From: Zerene cesonia
Lineage: Eukaryota > Arthropoda > Insecta > Lepidoptera > Pieridae
NCBI RefSeq assembly: GCF_012273895.1
Contig: NC_052106.1
Location: 6,696,001 to 6,760,000 of the forward strand
Reading direction: 5' to 3'
Length of the DNA stretch: 64,000 nt
Position 1 is the first letter of the stretch; each line of letters opens with the position of its first letter. The notes beneath the pieces are model-generated. The model did no database searches. It had not been told where the DNA came from and was given only the letters and a program-made list of their open reading frames with translations. A program made the translations under genes and the position numbers. This document shows positions 1 through 12,024 of this stretch, piece by piece.

Positions 1-220
1 TTCCCTCATTTTCTTAAGAGAAAATTGCGTTTTGTTTTCGAGTAGTCGAAGTCTGTCGTAATCGCTTTTGTTTTGTGGAACTTCCTTGCGTGTATCGTTT
101 GAACATTGTGCAGTTTGAAATCTTTAGCGGGGAGTTGCATGTATTGCGAACTTAACATTTAGCTCTTAGATTGGATTCTATATTTATTTGTTTATCGTTT
201 GTTAAAAAGCGAATTAGGTA

Positions 221-294
221 CTTGTTTTACCAATACGTTATGAAAACTAATTGATGTAGACTTGTTTTACCAATACATTATTTAAACTAATTGA
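221..294. repeat. two-copy tandem repeat, unit about 38 bp
   Basis: The string acttgttttaccaatac is followed by g/attat and aaactaattga in both units, the first starting near 221 and the second near 259. The copies differ by a few bases. No coding content. Confidence 0.75.
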
Positions 295-647
295 AAAATC
301 TTGACCCTTGTTATTAAACTGTTGATCAGAAAACTCGTATCAAAATTGTAATTTGTTTTTTTTTTTAATTAATGAGTATCCAATGCAATAATTTATCTGT
401 AACAATGGATTTGTTTATCTAATTAGCATACCTGGCCAATTCATTAATCATTCATATTTATATTATTGAAAATACCAAAAAATAGTTAAAAGCATTAAGA
501 CACAAACAAAATAATTCATTACCCGCGTAAATTAAACGCACACACGGACAAACGTTATCCCCGACTCAAAAGTTAATGTAATGAAAAACAAAAAGGGCCA
601 AGAAAAGGGTGCGTTAAGTTCCACCGAAAAACGGGAATTTGTAAGAA

Positions 648-673
648 GTTGCCCCCACCCCGGGGGGGGCAAC
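648..673. repeat. C/G-rich hairpin
   Basis: GTTGCCCCC on the left pairs with GGGGGCAAC on the right around a short C/G loop. It is a sharp GC island in AT-rich flanks. Function unknown. Confidence 0.6.
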
Positions 674-1549
674 TGCCCCCTCGTGTGCGAAAATAAATTG
701 CCAAGAATAATAATTATAATGAAAGCGAAAGAACGTATAAATTAGTGGGGACGCCTCAAGAAACTGTGAGTGTGTGAGTGATCGTAAAAAACATATAAGA
801 CCGGTCCCTTCCATATAAAATCTAATTAGCATAGATTTTAACGAGGTCTTTGAATATTACGTTTTTCTTAATATTTATCGTACGCTCCATTTGCTCTTGT
901 TTTAAGAAAATATTATTGTATGTTTATTGCTTGAGGGTTAGTGTATTATAAAAATTGATTAAGCGATTAAATCTTTTTTCAGATATATTGGTCATATTAA
1001 TATTTCAAAAGTGGGATTGAAAATAAATAAGAGTTCAACAAATTTGTTGTCTCACGAAAATGATATAATATTTAATAATGAAAATAAATATTTTAACTGA
1101 TATTCAACACTGCAAAGTAAAAGTTCAACTACCGTAGTAGTTAATAAATTATATTTATTGTACTTATTATAACATATGTTTTAAATGACATTCAATATGA
1201 ACACTCAATATGAACACTTTTATAGCATTTGTTCGAAAATTATAAAATTAAGTGTCTGTATTAATAGACAATCAATTTATTATCGACTACCTACACAAAT
1301 TTAACATGTATAAGTTTAAATGGGAAGATATTTCTAGATTTCATTTAGAAGTAATACATCCAAAATTCTGTTGTTATATACCAAAATAGACAACCTAACA
1401 CTTTTAATTTTTAATAAAATGCAATTGCATTTCTTCATTAGAAATCTGAAAAATAACTCTGTACGCACTAAATATATTCTAGTATTCCGCAGTTGATGAA
1501 GATTTGAGCCTCATTAATATCGTTATGATGTCTAATGGACGTTTAGTCC

Positions 1550-1773
1550 TAATAACAATGTCTTGTCAAACAGACATTGCTATACTTTTCTTTTTGTCTT
1601 CTAAAACTAGTATCTTCCAAAACACCCACTAACTGTGGTACAACTACTATTTATTCAATTCTCATTATATCCATTAAGATTCATTCCGATACATCACAGC
1701 TTATCAAACGAGTCCTTTCAAGTCTCACACTATCAATGATTGTCACGTCTTAGACAGGAAATGATTTTAATAA
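1550..1773 (+). repeat. left arm of 224-bp inverted repeat at assembly gap
   Basis: Read base by base, this arm is the reverse complement of 2774-2997. It ends exactly at the first N. See the gap entry and the findings for artefact versus mobile-element explanations. Confidence 0.9.
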
Positions 1774-2773
1774 NNNNNNNNNNNNNNNNNNNNNNNNNNN
1801 NNNNNNNNNNNNNNNNNNNNNNNNNNNNNNNNNNNNNNNNNNNNNNNNNNNNNNNNNNNNNNNNNNNNNNNNNNNNNNNNNNNNNNNNNNNNNNNNNNNN
1901 NNNNNNNNNNNNNNNNNNNNNNNNNNNNNNNNNNNNNNNNNNNNNNNNNNNNNNNNNNNNNNNNNNNNNNNNNNNNNNNNNNNNNNNNNNNNNNNNNNNN
2001 NNNNNNNNNNNNNNNNNNNNNNNNNNNNNNNNNNNNNNNNNNNNNNNNNNNNNNNNNNNNNNNNNNNNNNNNNNNNNNNNNNNNNNNNNNNNNNNNNNNN
2101 NNNNNNNNNNNNNNNNNNNNNNNNNNNNNNNNNNNNNNNNNNNNNNNNNNNNNNNNNNNNNNNNNNNNNNNNNNNNNNNNNNNNNNNNNNNNNNNNNNNN
2201 NNNNNNNNNNNNNNNNNNNNNNNNNNNNNNNNNNNNNNNNNNNNNNNNNNNNNNNNNNNNNNNNNNNNNNNNNNNNNNNNNNNNNNNNNNNNNNNNNNNN
2301 NNNNNNNNNNNNNNNNNNNNNNNNNNNNNNNNNNNNNNNNNNNNNNNNNNNNNNNNNNNNNNNNNNNNNNNNNNNNNNNNNNNNNNNNNNNNNNNNNNNN
2401 NNNNNNNNNNNNNNNNNNNNNNNNNNNNNNNNNNNNNNNNNNNNNNNNNNNNNNNNNNNNNNNNNNNNNNNNNNNNNNNNNNNNNNNNNNNNNNNNNNNN
2501 NNNNNNNNNNNNNNNNNNNNNNNNNNNNNNNNNNNNNNNNNNNNNNNNNNNNNNNNNNNNNNNNNNNNNNNNNNNNNNNNNNNNNNNNNNNNNNNNNNNN
2601 NNNNNNNNNNNNNNNNNNNNNNNNNNNNNNNNNNNNNNNNNNNNNNNNNNNNNNNNNNNNNNNNNNNNNNNNNNNNNNNNNNNNNNNNNNNNNNNNNNNN
2701 NNNNNNNNNNNNNNNNNNNNNNNNNNNNNNNNNNNNNNNNNNNNNNNNNNNNNNNNNNNNNNNNNNNNNNNNN
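1774..2773. other. assembly gap of 1,000 N
   Basis: Exactly 1,000 unknown bases, a round number that points to a placeholder gap rather than a measured distance. The open frames that cross it on both strands (1740-2780 and 1767-2807) consist of undetermined residues and are meaningless. Confidence 0.98.
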
Positions 2774-2997
2774 TTATTAAAATCATTTCCTGTCTAAGAC
2801 GTGACAATCATTGATAGTGTGAGACTTGAAAGGACTCGTTTGATAAGCTGTGATGTATCGGAATGAATCTTAATGGATATAATGAGAATTGAATAAATAG
2901 TAGTTGTACCACAGTTAGTGGGTGTTTTGGAAGATACTAGTTTTAGAAGACAAAAAGAAAAGTATAGCAATGTCTGTTTGACAAGACATTGTTATTA
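2774..2997 (-). repeat. right arm of 224-bp inverted repeat at assembly gap
   Basis: Starts exactly after the last N and matches the reverse complement of 1550-1773. Homology stops at 2997, where the base before 1550 no longer pairs. Confidence 0.9.
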
Positions 2998-4735
2998 AAA
3001 AAATATATATATTATATAATGTAGTAATCATTGGACATGGAGGAAAGCGGAATAATAGATATGTTTTAATATTATTTAATAATTAATAGTGTGTAAGCAA
3101 AAATGGATAGATTTGATATTAATCGAGGTACAAACCAAAAACTTTATTTGAGATGTAAGCGCATGTATTTCAGTTTTCTTTTCAGGAAATTTCTACAACT
3201 TAAAGCCCGCAATAAACCTAAACGTAATACAATTTATTCCTGAGTGTTCTGTAATGAACACACTTTAAAAGCTTCAAAAATAATGAAATAATCAGTATGT
3301 ACAGAACACTTGATATAATCGACACAAAACGGCAAACTTGAACTGCAACTACATTCGCTAATTTCCCACATAATTACAGATGATTACGCAATTACACACA
3401 ATTAAAATAATAAGAAAAATTGCATACCGAGAACGAGAGTCGGCCGTTTAAATTGTAACATAGCGGCTAAAGAGTTGAGAAAAGTCCGGCCATGGAATTC
3501 TTAAACGCAGGCCGTGGAAATGGGATGATTACTTCATCAAAACACACTTTAAGCGTGTTACGTAAATCTCCCAGCCTCCCCCTAAAAGGGTGCCGGGAGG
3601 AGGGGTAAGACGATATGGGCGAACGTGAGCGCCGTCAAGAAAACCTTGATTGCTTTTTTAATTAGTTTTTTTTTTCAATCCCCCCGTTCGTCTTCAAGAA
3701 ATATGTATTGGTGGCTTGTGTGGGGTTCTTATGTACATTATTGACTGTTTATTGCTCATTGTTCGATCTTTTAATTACATGCCGTTTTTGTTTGGACGCC
3801 ATTTTGCTTATTGCTTATTGATTAGACGGTTTGTTTGGGAAAGTTGTTTGTTGCTGTATATACTAACGAACCGCCTTGGCTTCCCCTGTGGTCACACACA
3901 TATGTCTACAGCTTCGGATATAAACGCTTTGAAATAAACAAACTTTTCAACTTTTTAGATTCTAAGTTTTTGTACTTTAAGGCAGTTGTTAACATAAGTG
4001 TATCATAAATTTTAAATAGAGTTGTTGATAGAAGGATGGAACTTAAATTATAATTCGAATGCTGTTCGTGTATAATATGTTATGATCTAGTTCATAGAAT
4101 CTAAATAAAAATACAGGCACGGGCAAAGTATACTTTAGGATTTTCGTTTCATAATTTTTGTTTTATTTTATTAGTTATTGAAATAAATATATATTATTAT
4201 GAGTTTATTATTTGTCTGTGGCCATTCCGCGTATTTGTGTTTTAGTATGAATCTTAGCAGATTTTTGATATTACTATTATAAAATATCTTCGACAAAAAA
4301 TATGTGATAAAATTTTCAGACTTGTTGTATTATAAACGATCTTTGTATTAAAACTATAAAAAATGAGAAATTCCTACTTACTATTTCGTAAGTAATTTAA
4401 ATACAATAAAATATAAAAAAAAAGTTTTTATAAAAATATTTATAAATGTAAGAATTAATTAAATTTCATTGTAGCTATACATTAGTGGACGTTTCTTTTG
4501 ATTCAATTCTATTAGTTATTTCAATTTGTAGTTTACTATTTCAGATCAAATTTCTGTATTTCCATTGTTTTCACTATTTGTGATGTCATTGTATGTTACA
4601 ATTTAGATTTAATTTAATGTTTAATGTTCCAAAGTAAACTAAACATCATATATTAGGAATATAATATAGTATAGTTATATTATATTATATATGTATATAT
4701 ATATAGTTATATTATAATATAGTTTTCCACTCTGG
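2998..4735. other. non-coding DNA, no gene seen
   Basis: No supported exon. A GC-richer island with C-run and G-run blocks lies at about 3560-3620, and a TA-rich low-complexity stretch at about 4660-4710. The frame at 3716-3937 is hydrophobic low-complexity translation without a family signature. Confidence 0.55.
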
Positions 4736-5050
4736 CGTCGCACATGTAACATATATAGCCTATAGAACACAGGAACTAAGTACATATCATCCATTTTGAA
4801 ATCGATTCAAGAACTCCTGAGGCTAGCGCGTTTGAAGAAACTAACTCTTCTGCTAAATTCTTATAGTACAAACTATCAGCACGCCCGGCACCGCCCAAGT
4901 AGCCACTTATCGTAATTGAAATAATGTAAACTATCATATCCCTTAAATTGGATCTAACTGCGCATGGTGTGCAAATTTCATTAAAATCGGTTAAGTTGTG
5001 AAGCCCATCGCGGAGAAACAACATGACATAATTTAATTTGTATATCTTGA
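4736..5050. repeat. degenerate interspersed repeat fragment
   Basis: Contains aaatttcattaaaatcggtt (4974-4993), wording common to many lepidopteran short elements (compare aaatttcattgcaatcggtt in the elements below). The ends are not definable. The minus-strand frame at 4776-5054 is a by-product of this repeat. Confidence 0.4.
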
Positions 5051-5201
5051 TCATATAGAATTACGTTCACCTACTAAATATGTCTATACACAAATATATA
5101 AGTATTAAACAGAGTCATTATATTTCGACAACCTCTGCGTTATATTAAAAAAAAAAGAGATACGACTTGTACTATAGTAGTCTCTATAATATATAATAAC
5201 A

Positions 5202-5382
5202 CTAGCTTACCGTCCGTGGCTTCGCACAGAGTGTTTAATAACATCTATTAAAACACTCCGATTATTTTACATATAAATTTTACTCCTAAATCACTCTACT
5301 ATATATACTCGTGTAGGTTTCAAGATCTAAGCGCATATACATATCAGACGAGGGAAGCGATTTTTCTTTATACTATGTATGT
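5202..5382 (-). mobile_element. degenerate Helitron-like non-autonomous element
   Basis: Begins with CTAGCTT followed by a CGTGGCTTCGC box and ends near a cgattttt..tactatgta block. The same order of boxes recurs at 31523, 41316 (opposite strand) and 56488. Reading on the minus strand it ends in CTAG, as Helitron 3' ends do. Confidence 0.5.
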
Positions 5383-5544
5383 GTGATTCTCAGTGTTTAT
5401 TACAAAATTTGATGGATGATTAAAATTCTGTTTTCTATGATCGAAAGGTCTGAAATGGGTCGTTAACTAATTTTATACTTTTACCTTTAAAAGATTCTCT
5501 CTTCTCTTGTTCTTCGATATTTTGAGAGAGAAATCAAAGCATAC

Positions 5545-5752
5545 TCATCATCATCAGCCCATACGTGTTCCCACTGCTGGGACACAGGCTCCTCTGGACT
5601 TATGAGGGTTTCAGGCCCGTTTACAGCAGTTGTAATGTGGATAATGCGTAGATAAATTGAAAAACCAATTTATTACCTACATACTCGCCTGGTCTTGAAC
5701 TCACGACTTTCTCAAAATAATTCCGCGTTCCTCACCACTGGGCAGTAGTACT
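5545..5752 (-). mobile_element. tRNA-derived SINE with LINE-like 3' tail
   Basis: On the minus strand the head has an A-box-like cagtggtgagg and a B-box-like gagttcaagacc, both pol III promoter elements. The tail has the block gtgtcccagcagtgggaac and ends in tgatgatgatga. The tail matches the 3' ends of the LINE-like fragments at 21432-21612 and 31622-31782, while the head does not. This is the usual architecture of a SINE that borrows the reverse transcriptase of a partner LINE. Confidence 0.65.
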
Positions 5753-5759
5753 GACTATA

Positions 5760-8700
5760 ACTTCGTATATCGTTATAACATCGGTGGACATCAAAGTTAA
5801 ATCTCCAGATGGGTGTCCTGGCAATACCATTCTTTTCAATTGTCAAAATTCATAGATCTTATTTACGGCTTCAAAATTAATTGGAAATAATCAATAGAAA
5901 TGATCTACAAGGACAACGACTTATGATTAAAATAATAGTATTTATATAAAATGATTCCAAAAATATAGACAATCACTATTATGTATCTCATATTTTGCAG
6001 TAATGATCGAATCCATATCTATGTGATAATTGCTTATTAATAGTGCTGGCGTTAGACTATATAGCTCTTTTCCACACTAGAATTACTCCTGCTTTAAGAC
6101 GTCATAGATTATCGGACGAATCCATACTTCATACATATCATCCACATACGGATGCCGATACCTCAGGATGCATGGCCATCTACGACTGTACGTTTTTCAG
6201 GCAACATTTTCAACATACTTTACGCATAATTACATTGTACTCAATGGACTCGTGATTAATGGTAATTATAACACTATTAGACGATAAATGTTATTTCAAT
6301 TACAAGGAAGCAAACACACAAACTGCTTTCTTTACAAAAATGTCCAAAGTAATATTACTATCACATAATTCATGAATATTACACAAATGAATCACTCCTG
6401 TAATAAATATGGACCTTCGCAATCGTACACATAATAAAGTAATTGGAATTCCTTCTGTCCTTTAGTATCTCTGTCCTAGATACAAGTGGCGAGATATGAT
6501 TTGTGCGCCGGCTCCCTCGAAAAGTGACTTTAAAACAAAAGAATACAGTTTAAAATGAAATGCAGGGCGGGTGGTTTATTAAAATACTGCGGCCGTACAG
6601 GTACAGAGGTGGAAATAAAAACGAGCCAAAGCAGTTACTTTTATGAGGGCGCGAATAAGATGTTTCGGACTCCGTCTAAGGAATGAGGTGGCAGGGGACG
6701 CGTACACTGAAGCAGAAAGCTGCTGGTTCTTTTTCGGATTTAATTTTAACCGTCTATTTCGTAGGTGTCATACTAATATGTGCATTTGACATACTTCACA
6801 TAATACATAAGCAAAGATACGATATAATGTTATTTGTACATTTTTGGAATCACATGTTTATACCAGTTCAAAAATAACAGTTCCTCGCACTTGATTAAAC
6901 AATTTCAGTAGAAACAATACGGTATTAAGTAAGTAAGTAAGTGAGTAAGTAAGTATATTACTTAAACTGAAATTGTTTAAAATTGATATAGAATATTTTT
7001 CGGTAGTTATGCGCCAAATCCTCGTAAGTACTTAGCTTTTATTTAAAACTACCTACTCCCAATGATTATGTGAGGAGATCATGCAACATATTTAAACGAT
7101 GATGTAGAGTTTGTTTATTTAGAGCTTGTAGAGTTAAGACGTGTAGAGTTAAACGATTGGCTCTACATCTGGTAACTTTTTCAGAGTGCTATCCTTATAG
7201 TAAAGATAAGTTTTTTGTTGTATTATACGTTATTCTAATCTACAATTATGAGGTTTGTTTTACGGTAGCTAAACATATCTAGATATAATATGGCGTTTCA
7301 TACGCTCACTGTGCGTCCATCATATGAAAATAATAAAATGCCGCTCTAGAGTCGTAACAAGCATCGTTGGAACAAAGCGGGCGCTCGCTCAAATAATTTG
7401 TATCAATTTGTAAAAATGCACCTCCCCCCGCTAGGTGACCCCCTTGGGCGTGACGCTATCTAATGACGTAATAATTACGAGTTTAACTCGGGTTTAATGT
7501 AAGTGTGGAAATTTTAAATGTAACAACTATGGAGTAATTGTTGATGATTTTCTTGGGGTTTTCTTATAGCAACCAATTCTTATATACTCGAATATTTACT
7601 TTGGTGGCTGTTTATTTAGTATGGTATGGTTTCGTGAGATTAGCGATTAGTTTTAAAAACATATGATATGTATATAGGGATATCCTTATATTCGTTTCAA
7701 ACCACTTAAAATTTACCAAAAATTTCTTCTTCTAAAAAAGTCTAGATGTATAGAGATATAAAAAGTTTATGAGGAGTTGCTGACTTTTGTTATTTATTAT
7801 ATTGAAACTTAAAAAAAAGAAATGCTTATTTGTACAGTCACCTAACAGCAGACTACTAAAGTAGTTAAATAAACCTTCTGACGCCTATTATAAACTAAGG
7901 GATCATTTTTACTGCCAACATAATATTCAAATTTCTATTCAATGTCGAAACACCAGAAAAATCGAGTACTTAAAATCTTCATGACTATGGCCTAATCAAA
8001 CGAATCTACTTATCGTTCTTTCCCATCGTTGTGATGTAAAATAGTTAAGCTTCTACCTAATAGCTTACATCCATAAAACTATTATTGTACCACCCTGCTT
8101 GATCGCTGTACACTGCTGTCGTGCTTTGAAAGAAACCAAGACTAGATGAATCGGTAGTACACACCGCGTAATGTAAGATGTATGAGCTTGGCATAGCTTT
8201 GTTTTCGTTGTGTATTTGCTTCGGGTTTTAATGGGTAATCACACAGATTATAGTAAATTGGCCTTACGGTCGTGTCACGCGCGAATATCAAACAGTGTTG
8301 CACAAGCTTAGTGGGCAATGCGTGATGCATGAGATCTGTGGACATTGGGAAATTGGGAATGCTAAGGAATTTCGTAATTTCGTATAATTAGAAGACGGAA
8401 TAATTAATTTTTCGAGTGTAGCAGTTGTTGGTAAGAAAAGGATGTTGTTTCTATCGACGATTAAAATCGTATATGTTATTTTCCCAAGGGTCAGATGTTT
8501 AACGTATCAAATATATATTACAGTGATAAAAAACTTTTTCATAATATATCATGATAATATTGAGTAATTCACGGAAAATTATGCACAAGAACGAAACTAA
8601 AAATATTAAGCATAGCTGTAAAAAGCTGAAATCGTGTTTTTGGTATATTTTTCCTGCACAAGATGAACAGCCAATATTCCACCAGGCCGTGACTTATTTC

Positions 8701-9665
8701 CCATATCAGTCTTTACAATCAAACCTAGACCGTTCTAGCTTGTAACACTCTTAACCAGCCATAGAGGCGGTCAATCTAGAATTCCAGATTACTATAACGT
8801 TTAGCGCCCCTAGGTATAAAACCCCGTTAGCCTAGCTCGATCAAGTTCAATACCTTTTAATATGTTTGTTTTCATCTATGAAGATGTTACTAGTTGTTAC
8901 TTGTGTCAAAGGTTGATAAATATGCAGTTCTGATCCGATATCGATAAAACGTGGACCGAGAGACCAGTATTAGTTGATCCCTGAGGTGCTTTGAGCTGAG
9001 TTAGGGTATTTACGCGAATGGATGTATTGAGAGGTAATGTTAGGTTGGTTTATTTAAGTCGTTTACAAATGTTTAGTTTGAGGCGTGATAAAATAGATAA
9101 ATTTATAGAGAATCTGGTGTGTATTTATTTCATTGAAAACTAATTAAGTTAATAGATGCTAGATAATACATTCATCAATCAATGTATTTTTTTAATGATG
9201 CTGAAAATAAGATTCGCTTTTTACATTACATTGTTTTAATATTAGAAACAGCTTTATCGTGTTATTATTTTAATACAGTTTTTGATGAAAATATATTTAC
9301 TTTTAACAGCAATTTGGCATCATTAAATCGGCTCGTTATAATTCCTTGGTAACAATACAGCGATATGTGCAGAGCTCAAGATATACTGGCCTCGTTTAGC
9401 GTATTGTTGGAAAATTATAGATGGCGCCGTAGGAGATGGTTCGTTGTTTACATTCCCTATTGATGTTAGGTGATCTTAGGTTCTGGGGCCAAGGGTCATG
9501 TGATTACATACTCTTGTCTGATGCACCATTGATACCTTGTTTTTACGAATTGTTATCTATATGATAAGGCTTTGTGTTCCTTATTAAGGTTTATATAGGT
9601 ATTTTAATATGTAATTAGCTTTCAAATGTTTCGGCTTATAAGTTTTTATAACTAACTATCATGTC
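5760..9665. other. non-coding DNA, no gene seen
   Basis: No supported exon. It includes a GTAA-type microsatellite at 6926-6955 between 13-bp inverted arms (aaacaatttcagt at 6898 and its complement near 6966), a C-rich block with CACCT/AGGTG around 7420-7450, and a TAGATGGCGCC motif at 9418-9428. Small open frames (6043-6255, 6683-6877, 8142-8345, 8551-8745) lack family signatures and splice context. Confidence 0.55.
6926..6955. repeat. (GTAA)n microsatellite
   Basis: Seven or so tandem GTAA/GTGA units, with short inverted arms on both sides. Confidence 0.8.
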
Positions 9666-10006
9666 GCCCGCGGCTTTGCTCGCGTGTGATACAAAATTTT
9701 GTAATTCGTGTTTTCAAAGAAAATGTCAGTATGACATTTTTAGAACGTTAGAGTATATCTCAAGTTATTATTTTAGGAAAAGCCCTATTGAGAAATCTCT
9801 ATTTTATTTTTAAAGATCTATCTCTATATCTAACCCGTAAACATCTCATTTGTTGTGTCATTTTTTCGAATTTATTTATTATACCCCAGTGGCAGGTATA
9901 GATATAGACATCAAAGGGATTTTCATGATACTTGGCAGAGATGTAGATTATGTACCAGAATAACACATGGGCTATAGAAATACTAGATATGGACCGCGGG
10001 TGTAAC
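9666..10006. repeat. degenerate interspersed repeat with CCGCGGCTTTGCTCGCG box
   Basis: A cccgcggctttgctcgcg box lies at 9667-9684 and a ggaccgcgggtgtaaccgcg box at about 9990-10009. GC-rich boxes of this sort bound several lepidopteran short elements. The interior is diverged and the exact ends are uncertain. Confidence 0.4.
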
Positions 10007-10075
10007 CGCGTGACATAGTCAATAAATCTATTTCAAAGAAATCTATTTGGATATCGATATGATGATATTTGACGA

Positions 10076-10212
10076 TATTGAACTTATAACTGATATATCT
10101 TTACAAATAAGATGGGTATTATTTTTGTTTGTGTTATTTTTAATATAATGTGTTTATTTAATCTAAAGATCAGTTCATACAGTTCGATAACCAAATAAAT
10201 TTCTTTATAACG
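10076..10212. repeat. left copy of a direct duplication beside (TA)n
   Basis: Shares in order attgaacttataac, tctttacaaataagatg, ataatgtgtttatttaat, cagttcgataa and caaataaa with 10338-10476. The copies are diverged by small substitutions and indels. Confidence 0.75.
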
Positions 10213-10228
10213 TATTTGTAATTAATTT

Positions 10229-10231
<3 letters not shown>

Positions 10232-10319
<88 letters not shown>
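10232..10319. repeat. (TA)n microsatellite, about 88 bp
   Basis: About 44 uninterrupted TA units. This length is prone to replication slippage and assembly error. Confidence 0.95.
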
Positions 10320-10320
<1 letters not shown>

Positions 10321-10337
10321 TATAAATTTCTTTATTA

Positions 10338-10476
10338 TATTGAACTTATAACTTTTATATCTTTACAAATAAGATGCGCCATATTCCTGTCTGTTTTATT
10401 TTAGACATAATGTGTTTATTTAATCCAAATATAGTTCGTGCAGTTCGATAATCAAATAAACTTCTTTATTATATAC
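10338..10476. repeat. right copy of a direct duplication beside (TA)n
   Basis: Second copy of the segment at 10076-10212, in the same orientation on the other side of the TA tract. Confidence 0.75.
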
Positions 10477-10482
10477 ATTAGT

Positions 10483-10790
10483 CGGATAGTATCAATGGCC
10501 TGAGGCCTCAACAAACACGCTGGCTATAACCGATACTGCACGCTCCCATCACTTCGTGTCTCGTGCGGGGCTCTGAATTACTGGATCTAGATCGTCCGGT
10601 CAGCGGTTTTGGTGGTGCTGTGAACGTGGACTACAGTTTCTAGAATATCTTAGAAGATTCTAGGAGGTTCTAGAATGTCAAGCTCAGCGGGCCAGAACGT
10701 GTCGTTCAATTCCCTGTCGATAACTTCGTCTGTTTTCGTGTACGTGTGGCACTCTCTGATAATTCGATTATATTGACAAAAAAATAATGT
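10483..10790. other. GC-richer island of unknown nature
   Basis: Roughly balanced base composition in flanks that are mostly A and T. It has no long open frame on either strand. It contains a cluster of heat-shock-element half-sites (next entry). It could be a fragment of an LTR or other element, or a regulatory element. Confidence 0.4.
10638..10675 (+). promoter_or_regulatory. heat-shock-element-like cluster
   Basis: TTCTAGAA at 10638-10645, GAAGATTC at 10653-10660 and TTCTAGAA at 10668-10675. Each is a pair of inverted nGAAn pentamers, the unit bound by heat-shock factor trimers. Spacing between units is not perfectly regular. No adjacent gene is visible. Confidence 0.4.
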
Positions 10791-11640
10791 AATATAACGA
10801 TTTTTTTGTTGAAATAAATGCCTATCTAGCTAAATATTGTTTAAATCATAATTCAGCATAAAATGATAACCAGTACTCTGTTAGGCAGGAATTAGACAAA
10901 GTTTGGGGACTTTCATCGAAATGGTATAAGATTTATCACAAAATTACCTCAGACCTAGATTGAAGATCATAGAAAAGGTTTCAAAAAGCTCTTGAGATAA
11001 AATAAAGATTCCAAAATTATAGGAAAGTTGTAAGCTTAATTTTACATACATATATACAGAAATCATTTTACAATTTACTGTGGGCAAGACTAAAAAAATC
11101 CAATCCAATCCAATAAAAATATCCAAAATTACATTAAGGTTTTTTATATCTATGAATATTATGTTAATTTTCGTTACGTTCAATAAGTTTTCACTAATAT
11201 CCTTAACGATCACCTTCTCGGGCTAATTATCGTAGTCAAAAAACAACATAGCAACACATCATAACAACAATTATTTAAATCATTATTCCAACATCAGTTG
11301 AATGAGAAATCCTTCATATTCAGTAAAACACAATTAAAGCTCTTATCACAAGTGATATACCACTAACCGTGCTATAAAATCCGTTAGAGCTGCAGTAACG
11401 ACTCAGAACGCCACGATTTTGCGTGAATTTGAACAACAATAAATAAATTATACGCCTCAGCCACCCATAGACAGGGTTGTCAGACACTACTTTTAAGGAA
11501 TTTTTAAAGAAAAGTGTTTTCATATGTGCACATCGGCCTGAGCCCTGAGAGTCGTAGTCCCAGAAGTAAGAGGCCAGAGAGAGTACTGTACTGATAAGTG
11601 TACGAGATTAGAAGAATATAGATTTTCTCATCGACTTCAC

Positions 11641-11695
11641 TCTCTGTCTCCACATGACCACGCTGTAAAGTATTAAATCTCGAATAAAATCCGTG
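11641..11695 (+). mobile_element. degenerate Penelope-like terminal fragment
   Basis: tctccacatgaccacgctgtaaagta aligns with the gtctccccgtgaccacgctcgctgtaaagtg region of the element at 18778-19550, followed by a diverged cgaataaaatccg block. Short and low confidence. Confidence 0.4.
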
Positions 11696-11819
11696 TATAA
11701 CATTGAGGGATCTGAGTGAAACACTGTTTACTTTCCAACGATTTATTCTTCCCGATTTGCACTGTACACTTTTACTACACTATTTTACAACACTGTATAA
11801 CTAACACTGTATTTGTTGA

Positions 11820-11862
11820 CTACTGGATGTACTGGTTACTGGATGTACTGGTTACTGGATAC
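11820..11862. repeat. 16-bp tandem repeat
   Basis: actggatgtactggtt repeated about two and a half times. Confidence 0.8.
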
Positions 11863-11940
11863 CAACCCTTAGTACAAGATAGCTTATACATATATTGTTG
11901 AGAACTTTACTAGCGTGCTCTAGCTTCGCATAGAAGAGAG

Positions 11941-11955
11941 CAGCGCCATCTGGCG
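11941..11955 (-). promoter_or_regulatory. CTCF-like motif
   Basis: The minus strand reads CGCCAGATGGCGCTG, which fits the core YAGRKGGCR used by CTCF proteins. Sequence match only. Confidence 0.25.
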
Positions 11956-11975
11956 ACAGTGATCGAAGTTCTAGC

Positions 11976-12024
11976 AATCCGTTAAACAGTCTTTAATTTC
12001 TAAATGTCTAATACTCGCGTAAAA
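11976..12024 (+). mobile_element. Penelope-like 3' tip fragment
   Basis: aatccgttaaacagt-ctttaatttctaaatg-tctaatactcgcg matches the outermost end of the Penelope-like elements at 18.8-19.5 kb, read outwards. Confidence 0.55.

Larger units (their letters stand above)
1..1549. other. intergenic or intronic DNA, no gene seen
   Basis: AT-rich sequence with no coding exon that I can support. It holds a two-copy tandem repeat at about 221-294 and a short C/G-rich hairpin at 648-673. The open frame on the minus strand at 614-832 has no recognisable motif and crosses the C/G-rich hairpin, so it is not called. Confidence 0.6.

Noticed and set aside
1740..2807. Long open frames across the N run on both strands
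   Set aside because: They consist of undetermined residues, and the two frames mirror each other because of the inverted repeat.
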